NCBI GenBank assembly: GCA_030532035.1
Contig: JAUNLX010000002.1
Coordinates: 1-64,000, forward strand
Source: Clostridia bacterium
GTDB taxonomy: Bacteria; Bacillota; Clostridia; Oscillospirales; Acutalibacteraceae
Reading direction: 5' to 3'
DNA: 64,000 nucleotides
Each line of letters opens with the position of its first letter. Position 1 is the stretch's first letter. Made by a program: the position numbers and the translations under genes. Below the pieces are notes generated by a model. The model made no database searches and had not been told where the DNA came from. It worked only from the letters and a program-made list of their open reading frames with translations. This document shows positions 27,465 through 38,945 of the stretch, piece after piece.

Positions 27465-28223
27465 CTATTTATCTAAAATAAGCTCTACTGGACAATGGTC
27501 TGATCCATATATATCTGTATGAATAATGGAATCATCAATTTTATTTTTAAGGTCATCGGACACCAAGAAATAATCTATTCTCCAGCCAGCATTGTTTGCT
27601 CGAGCATTAAATCTATACGACCACCAAGAATATATTCCCTCTTTATCTGGATAGAGATGACGAAAAGTATCTATAAAACCAGATTTTAAAAGCTCTTGAA
27701 ATTTAGCCCTTTCTTCATTTGAAAATCCTGGATTGCCGACATTTGTTTTAGGATTTTTCAAATCTATCTCATTTGCCGCAACATTTAAATCGCCACAAAC
27801 AATTACACTTTTTTTCTCTTTGAGAGAATTTAAATATTTTCTAAAATTATCTTCCCAATCCATTCGAAAATCAAGTCTTTTTAGTTCGGGTTGCGCATTT
27901 GGTGTGTAAACGGTAATAAAATAAAAATCTTCGTATTCTAATGTCAGCAACCTGCCCTCATCGTCTTCAAAGTCAAAATCAAAACCCCGTCTCACACTGA
28001 TGGGTTCTTTTTTTGCAAAAATAGCAGTTCCCGAATACCCCTTGCGCTTAGCATAGTGCCAGTATTTGTAGTATCCGTCTATGTCTAAATCTATTTGCCC
28101 TTCCTGTAATTTGATTTCTTGCACCGCAAAAAAATCAGCGTCTAATTGCTTTAAGACATCCACAAAACCTTTTTTTACACAGGCTCTCAGCCCATTAACA
28201 TTCCATGAAATTGCTCTCATCAT
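27465..28223 (-). CDS. Exodeoxyribonuclease III (AP endonuclease)
   Basis: Base-excision-repair nuclease of the ExoIII/APE1 family, 252 residues. Motifs: SWNVNGLRA (Asn metal side), AVQEIKLQ (catalytic Glu), GTAIFAKKEP, DLNVAANEIDLKNP (Asp/Asn), WWSYRFNARANNAGWRIDYFLVS and the terminal GSDHCPVEL (catalytic Asp-His). All catalytic positions are present. The gene begins with two ATGs; the second (28220) is better spaced from the GGG in AAAGGGAAA. It overlaps the mltG stop by ATGA. The symbol could be xth or exoA. Confidence 0.95.
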   Translation of the reverse strand: MMRAISWNVNGLRACVKKGFVDVLKQLDADFFAVQEIKLQEGQIDLDIDGYYKYWHYAKRKGYSGTAIFAKKEPISVRRGFDFDFEDDEGRLLTLEYEDFYFITVYTPNAQPELKRLDFRMDWEDNFRKYLNSLKEKKSVIVCGDLNVAANEIDLKNPKTNVGNPGFSNEERAKFQELLKSGFIDTFRHLYPDKEGIYSWWSYRFNARANNAGWRIDYFLVSDDLKNKIDDSIIHTDIYGSDHCPVELILDK

Positions 28224-29023
28224 TTTCCCTTTACATTTTTATTATATGATTCTTGATGTGTTTTATAATCTTTAGAATAAATAAAGTTGCCGTTTTTATC
28301 TGTATAGAAGAACAGCGCGTCTGTCGTAGCTGGATTTACCGCTGCTGCCAAAGCCTTTTCTCCAGGATTGCAAATTGGTCCTACTGGCAATCCCTTTATA
28401 TCATAAGTGGAATAATTTTTTATATACTCATTCATCTTGTCGTCGGGGATGATAGATTTTAATCTTTCTTTGGGATAAAGATAGGTGGGGTCGCTTTCCA
28501 ATCTTTTATAATTAGATTTCAAACGGTTGTGAAATACACCGGAAACTTTTTTCATATTTTCAAAATCTCCGGCTTCTGCTTGAATGATTGACGCTAAAAT
28601 TACAATATCGTCGACATCCATTCCCAGCTTTTTTCCCTTAGTTAACATATCTTGCGTTATTTTTATTTCTGTATTTTTGAACATTTTTTTGACAACAGAG
28701 TTTGGATTTTCTCCTATATAAAAATCATAGGTGTCTGGAAAAAGATATCCCTCCATCAAAATTATTCTCTTTTCTCTATTGTCAATTTTATCTGAAAAGA
28801 TAAATTCTTTCGGGATTTCATTTGCTGCAGCAATAAAATCTTTTGCAGAGCAAACTCCATTTTCTTCTAAAATTTGTCCCATTTTCAAAGCATTGACGCC
28901 CTCAGGAAAAGAAACCTTAACCGTTTTCGGAGCCTGAACTTCTTGTCTGAAATTACATGAAGACAGAAAAAGAAAAGAACATAAAACTAAAAATACAATT
29001 GCTCTTATTTGTTTTTTATTCAT
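28220..29023 (-). CDS. mltG: MltG-like endolytic murein transglycosylase lipoprotein
   Basis: 267 residues from ATG 29023, with GAGGAAG upstream. A signal peptide ending in the lipobox LFLSSC (Cys at about 23) makes it a lipoprotein rather than the usual single-pass membrane protein. The MltG/YceG catalytic domain follows: GYLFPDTYDFYIGENP, LASIIQAEAG (region of the catalytic glutamate), GVFHNRLK, LESDPTYLYPKER, YSTYDIKGLPVGPICNPGEKALAAAVNPA and the TDALFFYTDKNGNFIYSKDY terminus. It cleaves nascent glycan strands. It is shorter than E. coli MltG because the N-terminal LysM-like part is reduced. A longer reading from 29185 lies in the GGDEF gene and is rejected. Confidence 0.88.
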   Translation of the reverse strand: MNKKQIRAIVFLVLCSFLFLSSCNFRQEVQAPKTVKVSFPEGVNALKMGQILEENGVCSAKDFIAAANEIPKEFIFSDKIDNREKRIILMEGYLFPDTYDFYIGENPNSVVKKMFKNTEIKITQDMLTKGKKLGMDVDDIVILASIIQAEAGDFENMKKVSGVFHNRLKSNYKRLESDPTYLYPKERLKSIIPDDKMNEYIKNYSTYDIKGLPVGPICNPGEKALAAAVNPATTDALFFYTDKNGNFIYSKDYKTHQESYNKNVKGK

Positions 29024-30656
29024 ATAATTCTTCCTCATCATAAGACGACGCAAATTTATATTGATCTTTGCCGGTTTTCTTAGCTTTGTACAAAGACATA
29101 TCTGCTTTGCTAAATAACTCTTCATAAGTAGAGCCATCTTTTCTGAAAATAGAGATTCCAATACTTGCCGAAAGTCGAGTATCAATATCCATTTCTATGC
29201 CCTTGCTCTTAAAAGAGGATAAAAATTTATTCAATTTGTCGCAGACTAAGGCAATAGAATTTATGTTTTTCATAAATACCAAAAATTCGTCTCCTCCAAC
29301 ACGACTTAAAATATCGCTTTCTCGGAAAGACTGTTTCATACAGGCGGCAAAAAGAGATAAAATTTCATCTCCACGAGCATGTCCAAGAGTGTCATTTATC
29401 ATCTTAAAAGAGTCAATATCCATTAAAATCATAGCATGAGTTCCAGACGCACCCTCACGAGATAAATATGTCTCAATTAAATTTTGTGTAGTGATTTTAT
29501 TATATAAATTTGTGAGCAAATCTCGTTCTGCTTCCGATTTCAGCTTTGCCTGAGTCGTTTTTTGAGAATCTATATCCTGCAACAATAAAAATCCATATAC
29601 ATCTTTATCTTTTTCAAAGCTTGCTTTGAGAAAAAGGAAAGAAGTCCAAATATATTGATCTTGTTCTGTTAATCGTCTTGCTTCAAAATAAATTCTTTCT
29701 TTTTTTAATTTGACGACATTGAGATAAGAAAGCTTTGTCATAAATAAATTCTGATCATCTGGATGTATTAAATTTTTAGCAGACAATTCTATCCATAAAT
29801 CATATGACAAATCTATGGGTGTACTTTTATATTTATTATTATTTATAAGTGGCGCTTGAGTTTTGGACGAAAGATTTATTTCATATACTTCGTCATATAT
29901 TTCACTGAAAATCTTAAAACTCTTTCGCTTTTCTCTTTTGCCATATTGATCCATAAGTGCTTCGTTATAAAAACTGCGCATAGATTCCGTATAATTAAAT
30001 AGAGCAGATAAAAAAGCGACGACAATTGTTATCACTGTAACATTCGTCAAATTAGAACGAGGCGTTATCAAACCACAAGCGGCAAAAAGCAATCTCATAT
30101 TTATAAATTCCCAAATTATTAGGGGAACGACTATTATCAATTCATAAAAATCATAGATCGGCACTACAAAACCAAAGACAATAAAGAGCATAAAAATAAG
30201 CATCTCTTTTAGACCAACAACTCCGACAGAGACAAAACACCTTATATTTAGAGAAACAAAAATATAATATAAAATCCAGAATATCATATAATAAAATCGA
30301 AAGACTTTATCATCGTCATTCAGTCTGGTGCTATATTTCAAATGAGAAAATCCTCTTATCATCATTGCTACAAATAGACAAAAGAGTAAAATAAAACTGT
30401 AAACATAAAAATTTTTATGGTTGTTAACCATATCATTAAAAGCGGAAAATCGAGCGTCCAGTACAAATCCAACAATGTCTAAAATAAGCAAAACAAAAAT
30501 GACGAAGCCAGCCCTCAAAAAATTTTCTTTTATTCTCTTGCTTCGTGAAGTAACATATGCCATATGTTCTTGTGTTCCGCCCTTAAATTTGTTAGCTCGG
30601 TAAATTTGATTAATAACTCTTAATCTCGATTGAAGATATTTATAAAATCGTTGCAT
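29016..30656 (-). CDS. Membrane-bound diguanylate cyclase (GGDEF)
   Basis: 546 residues. The N-terminal half has about six or seven membrane segments (about 35-230), then a PAS-like region (about 260-375, ending in GFLLLQDIDSQK), then a GGDEF domain. The active-site motif is intact (GGDEF at 454-458) and is preceded by an RxxD inhibitory I-site (R445-D448), so it should make c-di-GMP and be feedback-inhibited. The phosphate and metal contacts DLLTNLYNK and MDIDSFKMINDTLGH are present. First gene of the operon with mltG, xth and the GDPD-like gene; its stop overlaps the mltG start. The leader includes a short hairpin CGAGT-CGCT-ACTCG (30675-30688). Confidence 0.92.
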   Translation of the reverse strand: MQRFYKYLQSRLRVINQIYRANKFKGGTQEHMAYVTSRSKRIKENFLRAGFVIFVLLILDIVGFVLDARFSAFNDMVNNHKNFYVYSFILLFCLFVAMMIRGFSHLKYSTRLNDDDKVFRFYYMIFWILYYIFVSLNIRCFVSVGVVGLKEMLIFMLFIVFGFVVPIYDFYELIIVVPLIIWEFINMRLLFAACGLITPRSNLTNVTVITIVVAFLSALFNYTESMRSFYNEALMDQYGKREKRKSFKIFSEIYDEVYEINLSSKTQAPLINNNKYKSTPIDLSYDLWIELSAKNLIHPDDQNLFMTKLSYLNVVKLKKERIYFEARRLTEQDQYIWTSFLFLKASFEKDKDVYGFLLLQDIDSQKTTQAKLKSEAERDLLTNLYNKITTQNLIETYLSREGASGTHAMILMDIDSFKMINDTLGHARGDEILSLFAACMKQSFRESDILSRVGGDEFLVFMKNINSIALVCDKLNKFLSSFKSKGIEMDIDTRLSASIGISIFRKDGSTYEELFSKADMSLYKAKKTGKDQYKFASSYDEEELYE

Positions 30657-30692
30657 ATAAACGCCCTCCCGCTACGAGTCGCTACTCGATTA

Positions 30693-30721
30693 ATTATATA
30701 GTAATATCAGTTTTTTATCAA
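30693..30721 (-). promoter_or_regulatory. Promoter of the GGDEF-mltG-xth operon
   Basis: On the minus strand TTGATA (30721-30716), 17-bp spacer, TATAAT (30698-30693), 37 bases before the start codon. Confidence 0.75.
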
Positions 30722-30728
30722 TAAATAA

Positions 30729-30760
30729 GCACTCTCAACATTTGAGAGTGCTCGGTTCTT
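30729..30760 (-). terminator. Terminator of the phosphoglucomutase gene
   Basis: GCACTCTCAA (30729-30738) pairs with TTGAGAGTGC (30742-30751), 3-nt loop, located between the pgcA stop and the GGDEF promoter. Confidence 0.75.
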
Positions 30761-30769
30761 TTCTGTTTT

Positions 30770-32494
30770 TTAATCCAAATCCAAAAATTCAAAAATTGAT
30801 TTTTCTAAATTTTTAAATTCTTTAATTGAAGATTCTTTTTCATCGGAAACTGCCGTAAAATAAAATTTAATTTTCGGTTCCGTTCCAGATGGTCTGACAA
30901 TAATTTTAGATTCATTTTCCAGCTGATATTCTAAAACATTCGATGTTGGAAGATTTATTTTTTCCTCGCCTTTGTCAATAATATATTTAGTGCTTTTTAG
31001 ATAATCGCCTATCCAAATAACTTTATGGCCAGCAAATTCTGTAGGCGCTTTTGTTCTCAATTTTTCCATCATCGCCGTTATTTTTTCATTTCCACTCGCA
31101 CCTTCAAAAGTTTTGCTGACAACTTTATTGACATAAAAATTATATTTGTTTTGAATTTCAGCCAAAACATCTAATAACGATTTGCCCTGTTTTTTATAGA
31201 AAGCAGCCATTTCTACACACATCATCGCTGCAACAACAGCGTCTTTATCTCTAACAGCGTTTCCAAAAAGGTATCCATAACTTTCTTCCGTTCCCATAAC
31301 AAATCTATCGGCATTTCCGAGTTTTGCAAGAGAGGCTATAATTTCTCCAATATATTTGAATCCTGTCAAAGTGTTGTGTACTTCGGCATTATAATCTTCA
31401 GCTATTTTATCTATTAAATTCGTTGTTACAAAAGATTTAACTAAAACTGGATTTTCCGGCAAAGTTTTATTTGCTGTTCGACGAGTAAATACATAATAGG
31501 CAAACAATACTCCCGCTTCATTACCACTTATCAAAACATAATCTTCGCCCGATAAAACAGCCATACCCATTCTATCACTATCCGGATCTGTTGCGATTAG
31601 CAATTCGGGCAAAGTTGCTTTTGTTTTTGCCAATTTTATAGCTTCTGTAAAAGCTTCTTTTATTTCTGGATTTGGATATGAGCAGGTTGGAAAATTTCCG
31701 TCTGGTTCTTCTTGAGACTTGACGACGGAGATATTCGTCAGACCTCTTCTTTTTAAGATTTCTCTTACAAATTTATTGCCTGCGCCATTTAAGGGAGTAT
31801 AAACAACACTTAAATTTTCAGTGTTGAAAATATCTTTTTCAATAGATTGATCTAAAACTTGATTTAAATAATTTTCGATAGTTTCTTCTTTTACATATTC
31901 AATCAAACCACTGTCTAAGGCTCTATCAAACTGTGTCTTCAAGACATCCTCAAACATATCGACTTTTAAAATTTCCTCATATGTTTTTTCTGCTTGCTCA
32001 TCCGTCATTTGATATCCGTTTTTGTTGTAACACTTATAACCGTTATATTCAGACGGATTATGACTGGCAGTGATAATTATACCAGAAGTACAATTCTCTG
32101 CATTTACTGTATATGATAAAACTGGAGTGGGTACTAATTCTTTGAAAAACAAAACTTTTATTCCGTTAGCAGCTAAAATTTCAGCCGCTGTGCGTGCGAA
32201 TAATTCAGAATTTATTCGAGAATCATATGCAATAGCTACCTTATTTTCGCTATATTCTTTTTTTAAATAATTGGCAAGCCCCTGAGTTACTGCTCCAACC
32301 GTAAAAATATTCATACGGTTTGTTCCAGCACCTATAATGCCACGAAGACCTGCCGTTCCAAATTCGATATTTTTATAAAATCTATCAAAAATTTCTTCTT
32401 CGTTTTTATCAATTTGCTTGAGTTGCGTATTTAGCTCTATATTGTTTATAGTTTTTTCAAGCCAAAGGTTATATAAATCTTGCTCTCTGTTCAT
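30770..32494 (-). CDS. pgcA: Phosphoglucomutase / phosphomannomutase
   Basis: Alpha-D-phosphohexomutase, 574 residues, the PgcA-type length of Firmicutes. Domains in order: N-terminal AGLRGIIGAGTNRMN; phosphoserine loop GIIITASHNPSEYNGYK (catalytic serine in TASHN); metal loop TDPDSDRMG; sugar-binding loop GTEESYGYL; and C-terminal phosphate-binding RPSGTEPKIKFYF. All four catalytic segments are intact. It interconverts glucose-1-phosphate and glucose-6-phosphate for cell-wall and glycolipid precursors. Monocistronic, divergent from yifB, with overlapping promoter regions. Start ATG 32494 lies behind GGAGGTAAAAT. Confidence 0.93.
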   Translation of the reverse strand: MNREQDLYNLWLEKTINNIELNTQLKQIDKNEEEIFDRFYKNIEFGTAGLRGIIGAGTNRMNIFTVGAVTQGLANYLKKEYSENKVAIAYDSRINSELFARTAAEILAANGIKVLFFKELVPTPVLSYTVNAENCTSGIIITASHNPSEYNGYKCYNKNGYQMTDEQAEKTYEEILKVDMFEDVLKTQFDRALDSGLIEYVKEETIENYLNQVLDQSIEKDIFNTENLSVVYTPLNGAGNKFVREILKRRGLTNISVVKSQEEPDGNFPTCSYPNPEIKEAFTEAIKLAKTKATLPELLIATDPDSDRMGMAVLSGEDYVLISGNEAGVLFAYYVFTRRTANKTLPENPVLVKSFVTTNLIDKIAEDYNAEVHNTLTGFKYIGEIIASLAKLGNADRFVMGTEESYGYLFGNAVRDKDAVVAAMMCVEMAAFYKKQGKSLLDVLAEIQNKYNFYVNKVVSKTFEGASGNEKITAMMEKLRTKAPTEFAGHKVIWIGDYLKSTKYIIDKGEEKINLPTSNVLEYQLENESKIIVRPSGTEPKIKFYFTAVSDEKESSIKEFKNLEKSIFEFLDLD

Positions 32495-32522
32495 ATTTTA
32501 CCTCCGTTATACCGTTGATACA

Positions 32523-32552
32523 ATTTTAACAACCGTTCACGGCCTTTGTCAA
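32523..32552 (-). promoter_or_regulatory. pgcA promoter
   Basis: Minus strand: perfect TTGACA (32552-32547), 18-bp spacer, TAAAAT (32528-32523). Confidence 0.65.
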
Positions 32553-32561
32553 ACCAAAGTC

Positions 32562-32591
32562 TTGTAAATCTCCTTTATAGGTGCATATAAT
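32562..32591 (+). promoter_or_regulatory. yifB promoter
   Basis: TTGTAA (32562-32567), 18-bp spacer, TATAAT (32586-32591), 20 bases before the ATG. Its -35 starts 10 bp from the -35 of the divergent pgcA promoter. Confidence 0.6.
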
Positions 32592-32611
32592 GTACGACAA
32601 AGGAGAGAAAA

Positions 32612-34144
32612 ATGTTCGCAACAGTTAATAGTGTAGGTTTACTCGGATTAAATGCTTTTATAGTAAATGTTGAGATGGATTTGTCTAAAGGGTGTCCTCG
32701 TTTTGAAATTGTAGGTTTGCCAGATTCTTCTGTTTCAGAATCTAAAGAACGAGTTCGAGCGGCTATAAAAAATTCTGGTTATTCTTTTCCCATAAGCAGA
32801 ATAACAGCCAATCTTGCTCCAGCAAAGTATAAAAAAGAGGGCTCTGTATACGATTTACCCATTTTAATAGCTATCTTACTCGCTTCACATCAATTAAATT
32901 TTATTACAAAAGATATAATTTTTCTTGGCGAAGTTTCGCTAAATGGCGAAGTCAAAGGTGTGCGTGGAGTTTTACCAATGGTTTTAGAGGCAAGAAAAAA
33001 TAATTTCAAACAAATTTATATTCCCTTTGAAAATAGACTTGAAGCTTCTGTAATTGATGAAATAGAAATTTTTCCAGTAAAAAACATAAATGAATTAATC
33101 AATCATCTAAATGGCAAAGACAAAATACAACCTCTTACACCTCTGCCTTTCACGCCATCGATTAAATCAAAAAATGCACCTGATTTTTCAGATGTACATG
33201 GTCAATATAAAGCAAAGAGAGCTCTTGAAGTTGCTGCTTCTGGTGGACATAATTTACTTATGATTGGCCCGCCTGGTTCTGGAAAATCAATGCTCGCAAA
33301 GAGACTACCCACTATTTTAAGCGATATGACTTTTGATGAAGCTATTGAAACAACCAAAATATATTCCGTCGCAGGAGCTCTGCGTGCAGATACTCAGATT
33401 ATTTTAACTCGTCCTTTTCGCAGTCCTCATCATACTATTTCTGCTGCTGGATTAGCTGGTGGAGGAAGTATACCAAAACCCGGAGAGCTCTCTCTTTCTC
33501 ATAATGGCGTCTTATTTTTAGATGAATTACCTGAATTTTCTAAGTCTGCTATGGAAACTATGAGACAGCCGATTGAAGACAATAAAGTAGTTGTCAGTAG
33601 AGTATCTGGTTCCTTTTGTTATCCATGTAATATAATGCTCGTTTGTGCAATGAATCCCTGTCCCTGCGGATATTTTGGGCACCCTACAAAAAATTGTTCC
33701 TGTCCACCGGGAGCACCCGCAAAATATCTTTCCAAAGTATCTGGTCCACTATTAGATAGAATAGATATACATTTAGAAGTCTTTCCAGTTAAATATGATG
33801 ATTTAGAGCAAAAAATAAAGGAAGAATCTTCATCAGAAATAAAGAAAAGAGTAGACGCCGCCAAAGAAATTCAAAAGGAAAGATTTAAAAATCTTCCCTT
33901 TTCCTTTAATGCCAATATGGACATCAAAGCTTTAGATAAATTTTGTATTTTGACACCCAAAGCAAAGAAAATGCTGAAATTTTCTTTTGAAAAACTTTCG
34001 CTCTCGGCAAGAGCATATTCCAAAATTTTGAAAATTTCTCGAACGATAGCTGATATGGATAACAGTGAGATAATAGATGAAAAACATATTGCAGAAGCTA
34101 TACAATATCGCTCACTTGATAGAAAATTTTGGAATAATGAATAA
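32612..34144 (+). CDS. YifB/ComM-family Mg-chelatase-like AAA+ ATPase
   Basis: 510 residues. N-terminal Lon-like domain (about 1-165: GLPDSSVSESKERVRAAIKNSG, GEVSLNGEVKGVRGVLP), then an AAA+ module with Walker A MIGPPGSGKSMLAKR, Walker B VLFLDELPEFSK, sensor ICAMNPCPCGYFGHP with a cysteine cluster (CPCG...CSCPP), and the C-terminal lid. Homologues (ComM) act as branch-migration helicases in natural transformation; in Firmicutes the role is untested. GC and codon use match neighbours. Monocistronic. Start ATG 32612 lies behind AAAGGAGAG. Confidence 0.92.
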   Translation: MFATVNSVGLLGLNAFIVNVEMDLSKGCPRFEIVGLPDSSVSESKERVRAAIKNSGYSFPISRITANLAPAKYKKEGSVYDLPILIAILLASHQLNFITKDIIFLGEVSLNGEVKGVRGVLPMVLEARKNNFKQIYIPFENRLEASVIDEIEIFPVKNINELINHLNGKDKIQPLTPLPFTPSIKSKNAPDFSDVHGQYKAKRALEVAASGGHNLLMIGPPGSGKSMLAKRLPTILSDMTFDEAIETTKIYSVAGALRADTQIILTRPFRSPHHTISAAGLAGGGSIPKPGELSLSHNGVLFLDELPEFSKSAMETMRQPIEDNKVVVSRVSGSFCYPCNIMLVCAMNPCPCGYFGHPTKNCSCPPGAPAKYLSKVSGPLLDRIDIHLEVFPVKYDDLEQKIKEESSSEIKKRVDAAKEIQKERFKNLPFSFNANMDIKALDKFCILTPKAKKMLKFSFEKLSLSARAYSKILKISRTIADMDNSEIIDEKHIAEAIQYRSLDRKFWNNE

Positions 34145-34165
34145 TTAAAATAAAATTTAAATTTT

Positions 34166-34219
34166 GCAAAAAAACTGACCTCCTCAAGTTGATTTTTAGT
34201 TCAACTTTTGGAGGTCAGT
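34166..34219 (-). terminator. Long hairpin terminator of gyrA
   Basis: ACTGACCTCC (34174-34183 region) pairs with GGAGGTCAGT (34210-34219), with an inner AAGTTGA/TCAACTT stem and small bulges. On the minus strand a run of T (plus-strand A-run about 34167-34173) follows the stem. Confidence 0.8.
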
Positions 34220-34240
34220 ACACAGTGTAGATTTTTTATA

Positions 34241-36712
34241 TTAATCTTCACTACTTTCTTCTGATTCTTCGTGCTCTTCTTGCTCATCTGATGAGACAAT
34301 TCTGGAAATGGAAATCAACCTATCTCCGTCATCAAGATTCATAATTTTTACACCCTTAGACGGTCTTGCAAAAGTACTTATCTGACTTACATTTATTCTT
34401 ATAATAATTCCATTTTCTGACAAAGCCATAATTTCATCGTCTTCGTCGACAGTCTTTACTCCGGCAACTTTTCCATATTTTTCAGTTTTATAATTTATAA
34501 GACCTTTTCCACCTCTGCTTTGAAGTCTATAATTATCAATTTCACTTTTTCGTCCAAAACCAGTTTCACTGACAGTAAGCACTTTTGCATCTTCTCTCAA
34601 TACTGAAGCTGCAATTACTTCATCATCTTTGTCTAAATCTATTGCCTTTACTCCACGAGCCGTTCTACCTATAACACGAGCATCTGTTTCTTTAAATCTA
34701 ATAGATTTACCATTTCTTGTAGCAACAAAGATATGATTGTCTCCCGTTGTCAATTTAACATTAGTCAAAACATCGTCATCGTCTAAATTTATAGCAATGA
34801 TTCCCGTTTTACGAATATTGTTATATTCATCTAAGCGACTTCTCTTTATAATTCCATTTTTCGTGAACATACAGAGATAGTGTTCTGAAATTTCAGTTTC
34901 AGGTGGAATTCTAAGCATCGTCGTTACTTTTTCTTCGGTATCCAGCATAAGTAAATTGACAATATTTGAACCTTTGCCAGTTCTCGAAGACTCTGGAACT
35001 TCGTATCCTTTAATTTTATATATTCTGCCTTTGTCCGTAAAGAAAAGAATGAAATCATGAGATGAGGCATTAAACATTGTATTCGTCACATCTTCTTCAC
35101 GGTTTTTCACTCCAGTAATTCCTCTTCCGCCACGATTTTGAATTCTATAATTTTCAATACTTTGTCGTTTGATATAACCTTTATCAGTCAAAGTGAAAAT
35201 GCACTCTTCTTCTGGAATTAAGTCTTCTATATCAACTTCTCCACTGACATTGAGAATTTCCGTTTTTCTTTCGTCGGCAAATTTCTCTCTAATTTCTAAA
35301 ATTTCATCTTTTACAACGCCTAAAATTTTATTGTGATCAGCAAGTAGTGAATTATAGTATTCGATTTTTGCTTGAATATCTTTTAATTCATTTTCGAGCT
35401 TTTCTCTTTCAAGTCCCGTTAATTGTCCAAAAGTCATTTTCAAAATAGCAGAAGCTTGAAGCTCATCCAATTCAAAGGTCTCAATCAATCTAAGCTTTGC
35501 GGTTGGTTGATCGGGAGATTTTTTGATAAGCTCAATTACTTCATCTATATTTTGTAGAGCAATCAACAGACCATCTAAAATATGGGCTCTTTTTTCTGCT
35601 TTTTTGAGATTAAAAACAGTTCTGTTATAAATTATTTCAGCCTGAAAGTCTATATAGTGATTTAAAATTTGTTTTAAATTCAGAATTTCGGGAACTCCAT
35701 TAACTAAAGCTAACATATTTACGCCAAAAGTAGTCTGCATCGCCGTTAAATCAAAGAGTTTATTCAAAACAACTTGTGGATTGGCATCTCTTTTCAAATC
35801 AATGATTACTTTCATTCCCTCTCTCGAAGTATAATCATTGATATTAGAAATTCCGTCTATTTTCTTATCTTTTACCAGTTGAGCAATATTTTTTATCAAT
35901 CCAGCTTTATTTACTTGATAGGGAAGTTCTGAAATATCTATATAAAATCTTCCGTTGCTTTTTTCTTTAATTTCTGTTCTTGCGCGCATATAAATTTTAC
36001 CTCTACCAGTGTGGTAAGCGGCTTTTATGCCAGAATATCCCATAATAAGTCCTGCTGTTGGGAAATCTGGACCCTTTATATACTGCATTAAATCTGAAAT
36101 TTCAAGTTCGGGATTATCTATCAAAGCTGTAACAGCATCAATGGTTTCACCTAAATTATGAGGCGGAATATTGGTTGCCATTCCAACGGCAATACCCATA
36201 GACCCATTTACAAGCATATTTGGAAATCTTGAAGGCAAAACTGTAGGCTCTTTCAATCTATCATCATAGTTTCCTTGAAAAGCAACTGTTTCTTTGTCAA
36301 TATCCGTGAGCATATGCATTGAAAGTTTGCTCATTTTAGATTCTGTATATCTGTATGCAGCGGGTGGATCTCCGTCAACAGAGCCAAAGTTTCCATGCCC
36401 ATCTACCAAGGGATAGCGCATAGAAAAGTCTTGCGCCAACCTAACCATAGCGTCATATACAGAAGCATCTCCATGTGGATGGTATCTTCCCAAAACAGTT
36501 CCGACTGTATCTGCGCATTTTCTATATGCCTTATCTGGAAATAAGCCATTTTCGTACATGGTATATAAAATTCTACGATGTACGGGCTTAAATCCATCTC
36601 TGACATCTGGCAAAGCACGAGCAGTAATAACAGACATAGAATAATCTAAAAATGAGGTTCTCATTTCCCTGCTAATTTCAACATCAACTATATTTTTTTT
36701 CTCTAAGCTCAT
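34241..36712 (-). CDS. gyrA: DNA gyrase subunit A
   Basis: 823 residues. N-terminal breakage-reunion domain with the catalytic tyrosine in [18 protein letters not shown] context (near residue 120), and a C-terminal domain of beta-pinwheel blades with the GyrA-box-like motif [10 protein letters not shown] and several related repeats (for example [12 protein letters not shown]). The C-terminus is acidic ([16 protein letters not shown]). The quinolone-resistance region reads [19 protein letters not shown]: position 83 in E. coli numbering is alanine, with serine at 84. Start ATG 36712 lies behind GAGGAAAAT, 10 bases after gyrB. Last gene of the dnaN-recF-remB-gyrB-gyrA series. Confidence 0.97.
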   Translation of the reverse strand: MSLEKKNIVDVEISREMRTSFLDYSMSVITARALPDVRDGFKPVHRRILYTMYENGLFPDKAYRKCADTVGTVLGRYHPHGDASVYDAMVRLAQDFSMRYPLVDGHGNFGSVDGDPPAAYRYTESKMSKLSMHMLTDIDKETVAFQGNYDDRLKEPTVLPSRFPNMLVNGSMGIAVGMATNIPPHNLGETIDAVTALIDNPELEISDLMQYIKGPDFPTAGLIMGYSGIKAAYHTGRGKIYMRARTEIKEKSNGRFYIDISELPYQVNKAGLIKNIAQLVKDKKIDGISNINDYTSREGMKVIIDLKRDANPQVVLNKLFDLTAMQTTFGVNMLALVNGVPEILNLKQILNHYIDFQAEIIYNRTVFNLKKAEKRAHILDGLLIALQNIDEVIELIKKSPDQPTAKLRLIETFELDELQASAILKMTFGQLTGLEREKLENELKDIQAKIEYYNSLLADHNKILGVVKDEILEIREKFADERKTEILNVSGEVDIEDLIPEEECIFTLTDKGYIKRQSIENYRIQNRGGRGITGVKNREEDVTNTMFNASSHDFILFFTDKGRIYKIKGYEVPESSRTGKGSNIVNLLMLDTEEKVTTMLRIPPETEISEHYLCMFTKNGIIKRSRLDEYNNIRKTGIIAINLDDDDVLTNVKLTTGDNHIFVATRNGKSIRFKETDARVIGRTARGVKAIDLDKDDEVIAASVLREDAKVLTVSETGFGRKSEIDNYRLQSRGGKGLINYKTEKYGKVAGVKTVDEDDEIMALSENGIIIRINVSQISTFARPSKGVKIMNLDDGDRLISISRIVSSDEQEEHEESEESSED

Positions 36713-36721
36713 ATTTTCCTC

Positions 36722-38929
<2,208 letters not shown>

Positions 38930-38945
<16 letters not shown>

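Noticed and set aside
30675..30688. Hairpin in the GGDEF leader as a c-di-GMP riboswitch
   Set aside because: Only a 5-bp stem in a leader of about 30-40 bases; no riboswitch core.
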